Below, one piece after another: positions 45,621 through 53,675 of a stretch of 64,000 bases of DNA; within the stretch, counting starts at the first letter, position 1, and each line of letters opens with the position of its first letter. The translations under genes were made by a program, and so were the position numbers. This DNA comes from Pseudomaricurvus sp050633365 (lineage in GTDB: Bacteria; Pseudomonadota; Gammaproteobacteria; Pseudomonadales; Cellvibrionaceae): the NCBI GenBank assembly GCA_050633365.1, contig JBOEGJ010000002.1, positions 96,973-160,972 on the forward strand, read 5' to 3'. The notes beneath the pieces were generated by a model. The model was not told where the DNA came from and searched no databases. It was given only the letters and a program-made list of their open reading frames with translations.

Positions 45621-46232
45621 TTAAAGATCGACACCTTTACGCGCTTTAATACCAGCTTTGAAAGCGTGTTTGATTTCTTTCACTTCCGATACCGTATCCA
45701 TCACTTCACGAATGGCAGAACCGCCGCCGCGACCGGTCAAAACAACACTCTGTTCTACAGGACGATGAGTAATAGCCTCAATAATTTTTGCTTCGTCCAA
45801 GTATTTGTAAGCGATCATGTAGGTGATTTCGTCCATCACCACCAAATCATAACTCGGGTCTTTCAACAAAGGCTCTACAAATGCCCAAGTTTTTTCGGCC
45901 GCCTCTATATCGCTGCTGCGATCTTGGGTATTCCAAGTAAAGCCGGTACCCATTTGGTAAAAATCCACTTGAGGGCAATGCTCCTTCAGGTACATTTCTT
46001 CACCCGACAACTGCTTGCCCTTGATGAACTGAACCACGCCCACTTTTTGGCCGTAGCCCAAAGCGCGAATCACCATGCCAAACGCCGAACTGGATTTACC
46101 TTTGCCGTCGCCGGTTAATAAGAGTGCAACGCCTCGTTCTGCGGACGCCTCTTCAATGCGCGAATCCACCTTGGCTTTTTGTTTTTCCATCGCCGCTTTG
46201 TGTTTTTGATTCTTTTTGTCATCGTCAGACAT
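45621..46232 (-). CDS. cobO: Cob(I)yrinic acid a,c-diamide adenosyltransferase
   Basis: CobA/CobO/BtuR-type corrinoid adenosyltransferase, giving the upper axial adenosyl ligand. 203 residues. The variant P-loop is TGDGKGKSSSAFGMVIRALG, followed by VGVVQFIKGK and DLVVMDEITYMI. A charged 30-residue N-terminal helix precedes it. Heads the cobO-cobB pair, about 150 bases downstream of a cobalamin riboswitch. Confidence 0.95.
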   Translation of the reverse strand: MSDDDKKNQKHKAAMEKQKAKVDSRIEEASAERGVALLLTGDGKGKSSSAFGMVIRALGYGQKVGVVQFIKGKQLSGEEMYLKEHCPQVDFYQMGTGFTWNTQDRSSDIEAAEKTWAFVEPLLKDPSYDLVVMDEITYMIAYKYLDEAKIIEAITHRPVEQSVVLTGRGGGSAIREVMDTVSEVKEIKHAFKAGIKARKGVDL

Positions 46233-46378
46233 AGGATTGCAGCTCCAATAAAAAGGTTGTAATAGATAATATCAACAGGAATAAATATAAGGCGGGAGAG
46301 TACTAGGGGCAGGCGATACCGATGAGATTCACACGATCTCAGTATCACGTGCCGACATAGCCCTCCGCGCCGTCGTCA

Positions 46379-46490
46379 CTGTGTTTGTAAGAGGTTGGTA
46401 TCGGACTCTCGATCTCGCCTAAGCACATAGATCGATTACCGTTGCGGGGGCAGTGTCGGATTTTCACCGATCTTCCCAAAGTGAACACAG
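46379..46490 (-). promoter_or_regulatory. Cobalamin riboswitch upstream of cobO-cobB
   Basis: Read on the minus strand, the segment carries GGGAAGATCGGTGAAAATCC, then CACTGCCCCCGCAACGGTAA, and a degenerate B12-box (AGTCCGATACCAACCTC), in the conserved order of the AdoCbl aptamer. The outer stem is CTGTGTT (46484-46490 complement) with AACACAG (46379-46385 complement). A strong hairpin downstream (46315-46346, GATAC-TGAGAT with ATCTCA-GTATC) may be the expression platform. Known riboswitches of this class turn genes off when adenosylcobalamin is high. Confidence 0.9.
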
Positions 46491-46629
46491 CGCAGATAAA
46501 TCGCTGTTTCGCCCTCATCAAACAGGCTTTGCACTCTAGAGACAGGCCTCTCTAAAGTCAATGATGATCACTCACTAGGCTTGAGTTAAGCTTACCCAAC
46601 GACGCCACAGCATTCCTTAAGGAGACAAC

Positions 46630-47316
46630 ATGAGTCAACGATTTGCCGGCAAACGTGTACTTGTTACCAGCAGTGATCGCTACATGGGACCACCGATAGC
46701 CGCCGCCTTTAAAGCAGAAGGCGCGGAAGTCATCGAGAGCACCGACAAGCTGCTCACTCAAGAGGCGGTCGACTCACTGGTACAACAGGTAGGCCAGCTC
46801 GATATTTTGGTCGCCAACTTCGCCGAACCCCCTCGCCCCGGACAGCTGGCCAAGATCGACGACCAAGACTGGTTTCAATTGTTCGATAGTCTCACTCACC
46901 CATTAATGCGGATTTGTCGAGCGATTGCACCTGCCATGAAAACGCAGGGACACGGCAAAGTCATTGCGGTCACAAGCGCCTCTTCTCTGAGAGGTATCCC
47001 CGGTTTTAGTGGCTATTGCGCCGCTCGCGGTGCTCAAAATGCCTTTATTCGCGCCATTGGGCTTGAGTACGCGGCTCACAATGTACAAATCAACGCCATT
47101 GCTCAAAACTACGTCGAGAATGATACTTACTACCCTCCAGGGCTTCTTGAGAACGAGAAGTTTCAGGCGCGTTTGAAAGTTGATGTCCCCACTCAATCTG
47201 TCGCCAAAGCGGAAGAAACCGGCGAATTGGCGCTTTATTTGGCGTCGGACAAATGCACTCACATGGTAGGTCAAGTACTGCCTTGGGCTGGAGGCTGGGT
47301 AACCACCACCGGCTAA
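46630..47316 (+). CDS. SDR family protein, probable halohydrin dehalogenase
   Basis: SDR-fold protein of 228 residues that departs from dehydrogenases. The catalytic triad is Ser116-x12-Tyr129-x3-Arg133 (Arg instead of Lys), and the N-terminal cofactor loop is replaced by T13-x4-Y18-x-G20 (TSSDRYMG), the halide-site pattern of halohydrin dehalogenases, with Tyr for Phe. The C-terminal stretches NYVENDTYYPP and GQVLPWAGGW also resemble HheC. Such enzymes close vicinal halohydrins to epoxides, releasing halide, without NAD(P). Start at 46630 has AAGGAG upstream. Single-gene unit; activity is inferred from motifs. Confidence 0.78.
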   Translation: MSQRFAGKRVLVTSSDRYMGPPIAAAFKAEGAEVIESTDKLLTQEAVDSLVQQVGQLDILVANFAEPPRPGQLAKIDDQDWFQLFDSLTHPLMRICRAIAPAMKTQGHGKVIAVTSASSLRGIPGFSGYCAARGAQNAFIRAIGLEYAAHNVQINAIAQNYVENDTYYPPGLLENEKFQARLKVDVPTQSVAKAEETGELALYLASDKCTHMVGQVLPWAGGWVTTTG

Positions 47317-47510
47317 GTTAATCACATTGGCGTATTTCTCATTATTTGAGCTATACTTTCTCAGGTGATCGCGGGCACGAATCCGCGGCGCCGCAGGCGT
47401 CTCACCGAAGTGTTCGCCATAACTCTTAGGGTAATAGCCAGAACAGTAACCACTGCACCGAATGAATTCGATGTGCATGCCCTTTCATTGTGACGGAAAT
47501 AAACGCCGAG

Positions 47511-48305
47511 ATGATGGCACTACGCTCTATCAACCTCTCCTTTTGGGTCGCGTGCTGGCTCGCGCTGTTTTCCTGTGCGGCTCACGCAGAAGCTCCCGTC
47601 ACCGGCTCCAAACCGTTCAAAGTCTTGTGCGCTATTCCTGAAAACCACGAGTCCTATCGGCCCATTCGGTATGTATACCGACAAGCGCTGGAACAGCTGG
47701 GCTATGAGCTAGAGTGGCAGGTGGTATCGCCTGCGAGAGCCTTCCACAACATTACCCACGACAACGGGGACGCCGTCTGCCTCACTACCCCCCTGACGCT
47801 AAAGCTATTGGATACTGGCGTTGGCGATATGCTGAATACAGTAGTGGGCAGCAGTGCAATCTATGGCTGGAGCATCCGCGACGACATAATAATCAATAGA
47901 CAACTACTGCAACCCAACACTCAACTGCGAATCGGTTATCTAAAGAACTTCACCGGTGACTTTTTTCTTAAATCCCTCGGTATCACCCAGGGCATAGCGA
48001 TTAAAGATGTCTCCATGGCCGCAAAGATGATGATTAGTGGCCGTTTGGACGCGATGATTCTCATTGAAACAGAAAGCTTCGAAAAGACCCTTTCCTACTG
48101 GCTAGAACGCCAACAAATCGATAGCAGTAAACAACTTCACCACAACATCGTTTCCGACATTCATTATGTGCCCTACCTGCACCAACGGCATGAGCACTTG
48201 CGCCCGGCGCTGGAACAAGCCCTGCAAAAGCTTATCGAGCCTCAGGGTGGTCCAATCTCACGAAAGACAATCGCACAATGGCTCGAGGTATCCAGCTCTA
48301 ATTAA
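47511..48305 (+). CDS. Small secreted solute-binding-like protein, fourth copy
   Basis: Exported protein of about 264 residues, distantly related to the three paralogs at 24.9-27.6 kb. Signal peptide about 2-27 (FWVACWLALFSCAAHAE); body with FKVLCAIPENHESYRPIRYV, LRIGYLKNFTGDFFLKSLGI and VSMAAKMMISGRLDAMILIE, corresponding to the RGxRMLAAxRLDY lobe-2 segment of the others. The frame opens at GTG 47490, but the ATG pair at 47511/47514 fits the signal peptide. No ABC transporter nearby; a methyl-accepting chemotaxis protein follows 142 bases later. Confidence 0.75.
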   Translation: MMALRSINLSFWVACWLALFSCAAHAEAPVTGSKPFKVLCAIPENHESYRPIRYVYRQALEQLGYELEWQVVSPARAFHNITHDNGDAVCLTTPLTLKLLDTGVGDMLNTVVGSSAIYGWSIRDDIIINRQLLQPNTQLRIGYLKNFTGDFFLKSLGITQGIAIKDVSMAAKMMISGRLDAMILIETESFEKTLSYWLERQQIDSSKQLHHNIVSDIHYVPYLHQRHEHLRPALEQALQKLIEPQGGPISRKTIAQWLEVSSSN

Positions 48306-48447
48306 TGCCACTCAATTAAGTATTTCGCCCTCTTCAAATTACTCACCTGTATTTTTAGCCAAATCCCACTAGACTCAAAAAGCACTAACGTAAACCGCCT
48401 TTGCAGCCGTTAACGGTATTTCTGCGAGAGATTATTTGGAGCGCTAA

Positions 48448-50034
48448 ATGAATTTCACCGTAAGCACAAAAATTCTTCTCGGCTATCTGGCGGTTTTGAC
48501 CATTACCGCATTAACGGTAATTGCCCTGGTGACGACTACCCAAGGAGTCAAGAATCGGGCCGATGAATTTATCGAAACAACGCTGCCAGAGTTGAGCGCT
48601 CTGCAAACGCTTAATGGCTTGATTAGCCTGCAAGAAATCAGCGCTTTCTCGCTTTACGGCACCACGATCAACAGCCAACAGTTCGATCAACAGCGCAGCG
48701 ATTATCAGCAACAAATACAACAGACCTTACAAATCGGAATTTCTCAAAATCGCCTCAATGATCAACTCGACACCTACCAAAAAGATCTCGACAATCTACG
48801 CGCAGTAATGACCAGTCAGCCCATCGACTGGGACTTGGCCCGAGACCGACTTGCCAGTTTATCTGAGCATGCCGCAGACGTTCGCGAGCAATTGTCGAGC
48901 ATCAGCGTCGATGTATCCAACACCGCCAGCCACAGCTCAGAAATGATACTAGAAGACATGAGCGGAACCTTGCGGTTACTGGTGGCGATGATCGTCGGAA
49001 TCTCTGCGGTCGCGGCTATGGGCTTTTGGTTATCGAGACAGCAAATAGCCAAACCGATTCAAGCGCTTGCTCAGCACCTAGAATACGTCGCAAAAGAACA
49101 CGATTTACGCAACAACTTAGCTCAAACATCCAATGACGAAGTGGGGCAAGCCACGGCCAGTAGCAATCAATTACTGCAAGAATTCCATAAGAGCATTTCC
49201 GACGTCATGGGAGCGATCGATGCTATAGGGACATCGGTTTCTTCACTGTCTAGTGCGACCTCCATTGCCGACGGCACCGTTGATCGCCTGAAATCGGAAA
49301 TCGATCGCCTCGTCGGTGTCGCACAACAACTGGCCGAGCAGATGTCAGCCAGTGTTGACGACTCTCAACACGCCGCCAATACCGCCAACCAAGGCGCGCA
49401 AGAAGTCGAAGACGGCGTACACCAAGTTGAGTCCACCGCCCACAGCATCAGTCGCCTGGCCAGCAATATCGAATCCAGTGCCAACAGTTTGTTAGAACTG
49501 CGCAATGCCGGAGACAAAGTATCGAGCGTGGTGGGAACCATTGCCGAGATTTCCGACCAAACGAACTTACTGGCTCTCAACGCGGCTATCGAAGCAGCTC
49601 GCGCCGGAGAGTCCGGGCGCGGTTTTGCAGTGGTGGCCGATGAAGTGCGAACCTTAGCCTCGCGCACCCGTCAATCCACGGTACAGATCAACGACATGAT
49701 GGACTCAATCGTGGCCTCGATCACCAGCTCGGTTGATTCGATGGAAGCCAATCAGAAAAATGCGCGTGATTCGGTGGAACAAGCTCAATCCACAGTGACC
49801 AGTCTGCAGGCCATCAAACAAACGATCATTGCTCTGCGAGATCAGAGCACCAAGGTGGCCAGCGACAACTCACGAGTTCAGCAGGACGTGGTGATGATTA
49901 GTGAGAACATCAATCACTTCAAGGTCATGGGTGACGAGGTTTCGACAGGCAGCCAAGAAACGCGCGAGGCCGCAGGAACGCTCCAACAACTGTCCAGCAG
50001 TCTGAGTCAACTGGTCGCTCGATTCAAAGTTTAA
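48448..50034 (+). CDS. Methyl-accepting chemotaxis protein
   Basis: Transmembrane chemoreceptor of 528 residues. First membrane helix about 8-30 (ILLGYLAVLTITALTVIALV), periplasmic helical-bundle domain about 31-170, second membrane helix about 172-192 (LLVAMIVGISAVAAMGFWL), HAMP (about 193-245) and the signalling hairpin with the conserved tip ISDQTNLLALNAAIEAARAG followed by GRGFAVVADEVRTLASRT. It signals to CheW/CheA, which are not in the window. Ligand unknown; the preceding secreted binding protein is a candidate partner. Confidence 0.93.
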   Translation: MNFTVSTKILLGYLAVLTITALTVIALVTTTQGVKNRADEFIETTLPELSALQTLNGLISLQEISAFSLYGTTINSQQFDQQRSDYQQQIQQTLQIGISQNRLNDQLDTYQKDLDNLRAVMTSQPIDWDLARDRLASLSEHAADVREQLSSISVDVSNTASHSSEMILEDMSGTLRLLVAMIVGISAVAAMGFWLSRQQIAKPIQALAQHLEYVAKEHDLRNNLAQTSNDEVGQATASSNQLLQEFHKSISDVMGAIDAIGTSVSSLSSATSIADGTVDRLKSEIDRLVGVAQQLAEQMSASVDDSQHAANTANQGAQEVEDGVHQVESTAHSISRLASNIESSANSLLELRNAGDKVSSVVGTIAEISDQTNLLALNAAIEAARAGESGRGFAVVADEVRTLASRTRQSTVQINDMMDSIVASITSSVDSMEANQKNARDSVEQAQSTVTSLQAIKQTIIALRDQSTKVASDNSRVQQDVVMISENINHFKVMGDEVSTGSQETREAAGTLQQLSSSLSQLVARFKV

Positions 50035-50137
50035 CCAGCGAGAGTATTTATAGCGCTGTCGTCGGCCGTTATTCGCACATGGCCATCATGACCGAATTTG
50101 GCTAGTGCAAGCCATACGAATATCGTAATCTAGCCCA

Positions 50138-51580
50138 ATGATGACCTCCGATATTCAGCAATGGCAACAAGCTCGCCTATCTCGCGACCCACGTTTCGAC
50201 GGTGCCTTTTACATTGGTGTCGTCACCACCGGAATCTTCTGTCGCCCTATCTGCCCTGCGAGATTGCCCAAAGAAGAGAATATTCGCTATCTCAACAGTG
50301 CCTCTCTGGCTATCGAGCAGGGCTTTCGCCCCTGTCGTCGCTGCCGACCGGAGTATTCACCCGCAGGCCAACAGCAGTGGCCCGATGAACGCATTGATTG
50401 CTGCACAAGGGAAATTAACGCAGGCTTTTTAGATGCTCACACAACTGCAGAGTTAGCAGAAAAGGTTGCCCTAAGCGAGAGACAATTGCGACGGCTGTTT
50501 GTGGAATTGGTCGGCGTCACGCCATCACAAATGGCCGAGACACGCCGCCTACTGCAGGCCAAGCAACTGCTCTGTGAGTCTAACCTTAGTATCACCGATG
50601 TCGCCCTCGCCTCTGGGTTTTCGAGTATTCGTCGATTTAACAGTGCGATCAAATTGTTCTATCGACAAACCCCCACAGAAATTCGCCAAAAGAAACGTCG
50701 CTCTCAAACGGGTCACGCCGGTCAGTGCCAAATCGAAATCCCCCATCGCGATGATTACCCCTGGCAACAGGTTTTGAGCTTTTATCAGCAGCGCGCAATT
50801 GACGGAATGGAAAAGGTTCATGACGAAGGATTTAGCCGTACCTTGTCACTGTTTAAAAACCCAATTTTAATAAAAATTGAGAAGGTCACAAAAAAAAATG
50901 CCTTGCGGTTAACCATTTCAGGCGCCGAAGCGAACCAGATCACACGGGTGCTTGCATTTACTCGGCAAGTGCTAGATCTCAACACTAATCACGCGGTGGT
51001 AAGCCAATGGCTGCGAAAAGACTCGCTACTCAAAAAACTCATTAAACCGAGTGATCGCCTGGCATTACCCGGTGCTTGGAATGCCTTTGAATACTTAGTA
51101 CGTGCGATCATCGGTCAACAAGTATCCGTTAAAGCGGCAAAAACACTAACCACCAGAATCATTCACAAATTTGGTAAATCTGTCGACTTCGGTGAACAGG
51201 ATTACTTTCAATTTCCCTCGGCAGAAAAACTCGCCCAAGCAGATCTATCCGGCCTAGGGTTAACTCATCGACGAATCGAAACCATACGAAGCATCGCCCA
51301 AGCACAGGTGAATGGCAGTTTATACACAAATCAAAATACCGATTTAGTCGCATTAAAAAAATCGCTGTTAGCAATCAAGGGCATTGGCCCCTGGACGGTA
51401 GACTACTTGCTCATGCGCGGCTATTTCCAGCCCGACATTTGGCTCGATACCGACTTAGGTGTAATTAATGCATTCAAAAAGGTCGATGAGAGCATCGATA
51501 AAAAACACTTGCGCAATCGCGCTGAAAACTGGTCGCCGTGGCGATCTTATGCGGTACTCGCACTATGGCGAACACTCTAA
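50138..51580 (+). CDS. Ada-N/AraC/AlkA fusion: alkylation-response regulator and DNA glycosylase
   Basis: 480-residue fusion for DNA alkylation damage. Residues 1-80 are the Ada zinc domain with four Cys (GIFCRPICPARLPKEENI then RPCRRC), whose first Cys accepts methyl groups from phosphotriesters. An AraC helix-turn-helix pair follows (about 90-190, ITDVALASGFSSIRRFNSA). The rest is the AlkA 3-methyladenine glycosylase with the helix-hairpin-helix and catalytic Asp in IKGIGPWTVDYLLMRGY and DIWLDTDLG. The Ada methyltransferase domain is absent but supplied by the next gene. Two ATGs open the gene; 50138 is used. Confidence 0.93.
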   Translation: MMTSDIQQWQQARLSRDPRFDGAFYIGVVTTGIFCRPICPARLPKEENIRYLNSASLAIEQGFRPCRRCRPEYSPAGQQQWPDERIDCCTREINAGFLDAHTTAELAEKVALSERQLRRLFVELVGVTPSQMAETRRLLQAKQLLCESNLSITDVALASGFSSIRRFNSAIKLFYRQTPTEIRQKKRRSQTGHAGQCQIEIPHRDDYPWQQVLSFYQQRAIDGMEKVHDEGFSRTLSLFKNPILIKIEKVTKKNALRLTISGAEANQITRVLAFTRQVLDLNTNHAVVSQWLRKDSLLKKLIKPSDRLALPGAWNAFEYLVRAIIGQQVSVKAAKTLTTRIIHKFGKSVDFGEQDYFQFPSAEKLAQADLSGLGLTHRRIETIRSIAQAQVNGSLYTNQNTDLVALKKSLLAIKGIGPWTVDYLLMRGYFQPDIWLDTDLGVINAFKKVDESIDKKHLRNRAENWSPWRSYAVLALWRTL

Positions 51581-51617
51581 CATCTATCACGCCAGCATCA
51601 TTCAGAGAGGAACAACC

Positions 51618-52139
51618 ATGACGAAAAAGTCATCTCAAGGCCCTGTATTTTTCGACTTATTCTCGAGCCCCGTCGGCGAGATGATCATCGTCGCCGATGA
51701 GCAAGGCGTTCGCCACCTAGACTTTCAAGACTGTAACCGCCCGCTGCCGATAACTTCAGACTGGCAGCGCAACCCAGACTTTTGCCAAGAGGCGCGAGCG
51801 CAGACTCTGGCCTACTTTGCAAAAGAGCTACAGCACTTTGATTTGCCTTTGGCACCGCAAGGCACTGAGTTTCAAAAACTCGTATGGCAAGAGTTAGCAA
51901 CCATTCCCTACGGCACTTTTTCTACCTATGGCCAAATGGCTAAGAACATGGGTCGTCCCACTGCATCCAGAGCCATAGGTATGGCCAACGGACGCAACCC
52001 GCTGTCGATCATATTACCGTGCCATCGCGTTGTCGGAGCCAACCGAAAACTGACAGGTTATCGAGGAGGCCTCCCCATCAAGACTTTCCTACTGAAACTC
52101 GAGGGCTTTGAGATTGATGATCAACGGCTTATGGCTTGA
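51618..52139 (+). CDS. ogt: Methylated-DNA-protein-cysteine methyltransferase
   Basis: Suicide repair protein that removes methyl groups from O6-alkylguanine. 173 residues from the ATG at 51618 (AGAGAGG upstream); the frame extends 50 codons earlier into the fusion gene without support. Active site ILPCHRVVGANRKLTGYRGG with Cys135; helix-turn-helix region YGTFSTYGQMAKNMGRPTAS and the Asn hinge before PLSII are intact. It follows the Ada/AlkA fusion by 37 bases, so the two likely form one adaptive-response operon. Confidence 0.94.
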   Translation: MTKKSSQGPVFFDLFSSPVGEMIIVADEQGVRHLDFQDCNRPLPITSDWQRNPDFCQEARAQTLAYFAKELQHFDLPLAPQGTEFQKLVWQELATIPYGTFSTYGQMAKNMGRPTASRAIGMANGRNPLSIILPCHRVVGANRKLTGYRGGLPIKTFLLKLEGFEIDDQRLMA

Positions 52140-52171
52140 CGTTTTTATCCTATCTCTTACTCTTGATAATA

Positions 52172-52185
52172 GTTAGACATCTAAC
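52172..52185. promoter_or_regulatory. Probable MarR operator upstream of the marR gene
   Basis: GTTAGACATCTAAC is a 6-2-6 dyad, 38 bases before the MarR start codon. A related half-conserved site lies before the amidohydrolase gene at 52720. Confidence 0.6.
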
Positions 52186-52223
52186 CTAATATTGACGCTC
52201 TACCGTTTTTCTCGATTAAAACC

Positions 52224-52661
52224 ATGACTACTAGCATCCCCAATGAAAACAAGGTTATCGGCCAAGTTTCTCGCCTACGAGACCTTAGTCACGGCTTCCT
52301 AATCGAGGCCATGCGAGCTGAAGGAATTCACGGTTTGGTGCCCAGCCACGGCGAGATTTTGTTAGCGTTGCATTTAAACGATGCACTGAATATGCAAGAG
52401 ATTGCCACATTAGTCGGCCGTTCAAAACCAACCGTGACCATATTGGTGGATAAGTTATTGCTGCTCAAGACGGTAAAAAAGCAACGCTCTTCTATCGACG
52501 GTAGAGTGTTTGAAGTGTCCCTTACCGCCAAAGGGCGAAAACTCATTGGCCGTCTAGGTGACATCTCCGCGTTGATGCATCAAAAAATCGACAACATTCT
52601 ATCGCCTGCCGAGAAGAAACAGCTTTCTACCCTATTGGGAAAACTCAACAAACACTGGTAG
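52224..52661 (+). CDS. MarR family transcriptional regulator
   Basis: Winged-helix regulator of 145 residues. Recognition helix region MQEIATLVGRSKPTVTILVD and the wing (KKQRSSIDGRVFEVSLTAKG) are typical; the terminal helices form the dimer. Starts at the ATG at 52224. A 14-bp dyad precedes it and a similar sequence precedes the next gene, so it probably represses itself and the amidohydrolase/hydrolase genes in response to a small aromatic or other ligand, which is inference. Confidence 0.9.
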   Translation: MTTSIPNENKVIGQVSRLRDLSHGFLIEAMRAEGIHGLVPSHGEILLALHLNDALNMQEIATLVGRSKPTVTILVDKLLLLKTVKKQRSSIDGRVFEVSLTAKGRKLIGRLGDISALMHQKIDNILSPAEKKQLSTLLGKLNKHW

Positions 52662-52719
52662 CCCCCTAAAAACACCGCAACACACGCCGAGTTTCGTTGG
52701 CGACAGGGCCACCCAATTA

Positions 52720-52733
52720 GTTAGACAACAAAC
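52720..52733. promoter_or_regulatory. Second, imperfect MarR-type site before the amidohydrolase gene
   Basis: GTTAGACAACAAAC shares the left half GTTAGA and two-base spacer CA with the site at 52172; the right half keeps 4 of 6 positions. It lies 17 bases before the amidohydrolase ATG. Confidence 0.45.
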
Positions 52734-52749
52734 TATATTAAGGATCGTT

Positions 52750-53565
52750 ATGACTGAGATCATCGATGTGTGGATGCAACACCCCACCGCACGCTTTATC
52801 AATCACCCTATCTTCGAATCACTGCGTCGCTGGACCGGTGGAAAGACCGTTGACGAGACACCGCCGGCAAGTATCACCCTGGATTCAATGGCGCAAGCTC
52901 AGGTAAGTAAAGGGCTCATTAGTGCCTGGTACGCGCCCCATGGAGATATGATTAGCAATCAGGAAGTCAAAGCACTGATCGATGCACACCCAGATAAGTT
53001 CGTCGGGGTTGCGGGAGTGGATTTACGCAACCCTGTGGCTGCTGTCAACGAGCTTCGTCGCTGCGTCAATGAGTGGGACTTCAAAGCCCTGCGTGTTGTG
53101 CAATGGCTGTGGGAGCGCCCTCCGACTCATCCTTACTATTACCCGCTCTATACCGCCTGTGTCGAACTGGACATACCGGTATGTTTACAAGTCGGTCATA
53201 CCGGCCCGCTGCGCCCTTCAGAAACCGGCCGCCCCATTCCTTACATTGATCAAATCGCACTCGACTTTCCCGATCTCAAAATCGTCTGTGGACACATCGG
53301 CTACCCTTGGACGGAAGAAATGATTGCCGTCACACGTAAACACCAAAACGTTTACATCGACACCTCGGCCTATACCGTCAATCGTTTCCCTGATGAACTC
53401 GTTCGCTACATGCAAAAAACGGATAATCACAAGGTGATGTTTGGCACCAACTACCCGATGTTGACCCATGAGCAGTGTTTGAAGCATCTAGACACGCTGG
53501 CGTTAAGTGAGGCATCTCAACTGCGATTTTTGTCCACTAACGCCAAGGCGATCTTTAAACTTTGA
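52750..53565 (+). CDS. Amidohydrolase_2 family protein with altered metal site
   Basis: TIM-barrel protein of 271 residues of the ACMSD/decarboxylase-type amidohydrolase family. Recognisable are QVGHTGPLRPSETGRPIPYI, IVCGHIGYPWTEEM, NVYIDTSAYTV and VMFGTNYPM. The first-strand HxH of the family is replaced (IDVWMQHP) and the last metal Asp of GxDYP is Asn in GTNYP. The reaction is therefore uncertain: hydrolysis or decarboxylation of a ring compound, or a changed chemistry. An AGGA ribosome-binding site precedes the ATG. Followed by an alpha/beta hydrolase, with a MarR gene upstream. Confidence 0.82.
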   Translation: MTEIIDVWMQHPTARFINHPIFESLRRWTGGKTVDETPPASITLDSMAQAQVSKGLISAWYAPHGDMISNQEVKALIDAHPDKFVGVAGVDLRNPVAAVNELRRCVNEWDFKALRVVQWLWERPPTHPYYYPLYTACVELDIPVCLQVGHTGPLRPSETGRPIPYIDQIALDFPDLKIVCGHIGYPWTEEMIAVTRKHQNVYIDTSAYTVNRFPDELVRYMQKTDNHKVMFGTNYPMLTHEQCLKHLDTLALSEASQLRFLSTNAKAIFKL

Positions 53566-53675
53566 GTATTTAATCAAGGCAGGTTATAGAAAAAAAGCAA
53601 CGACAGCCTAGCCGGAGTTTTTTACTATGAGACTCATCGCGGCCCGACCCGCATACGCCAATAGGAAAGAGAAAC

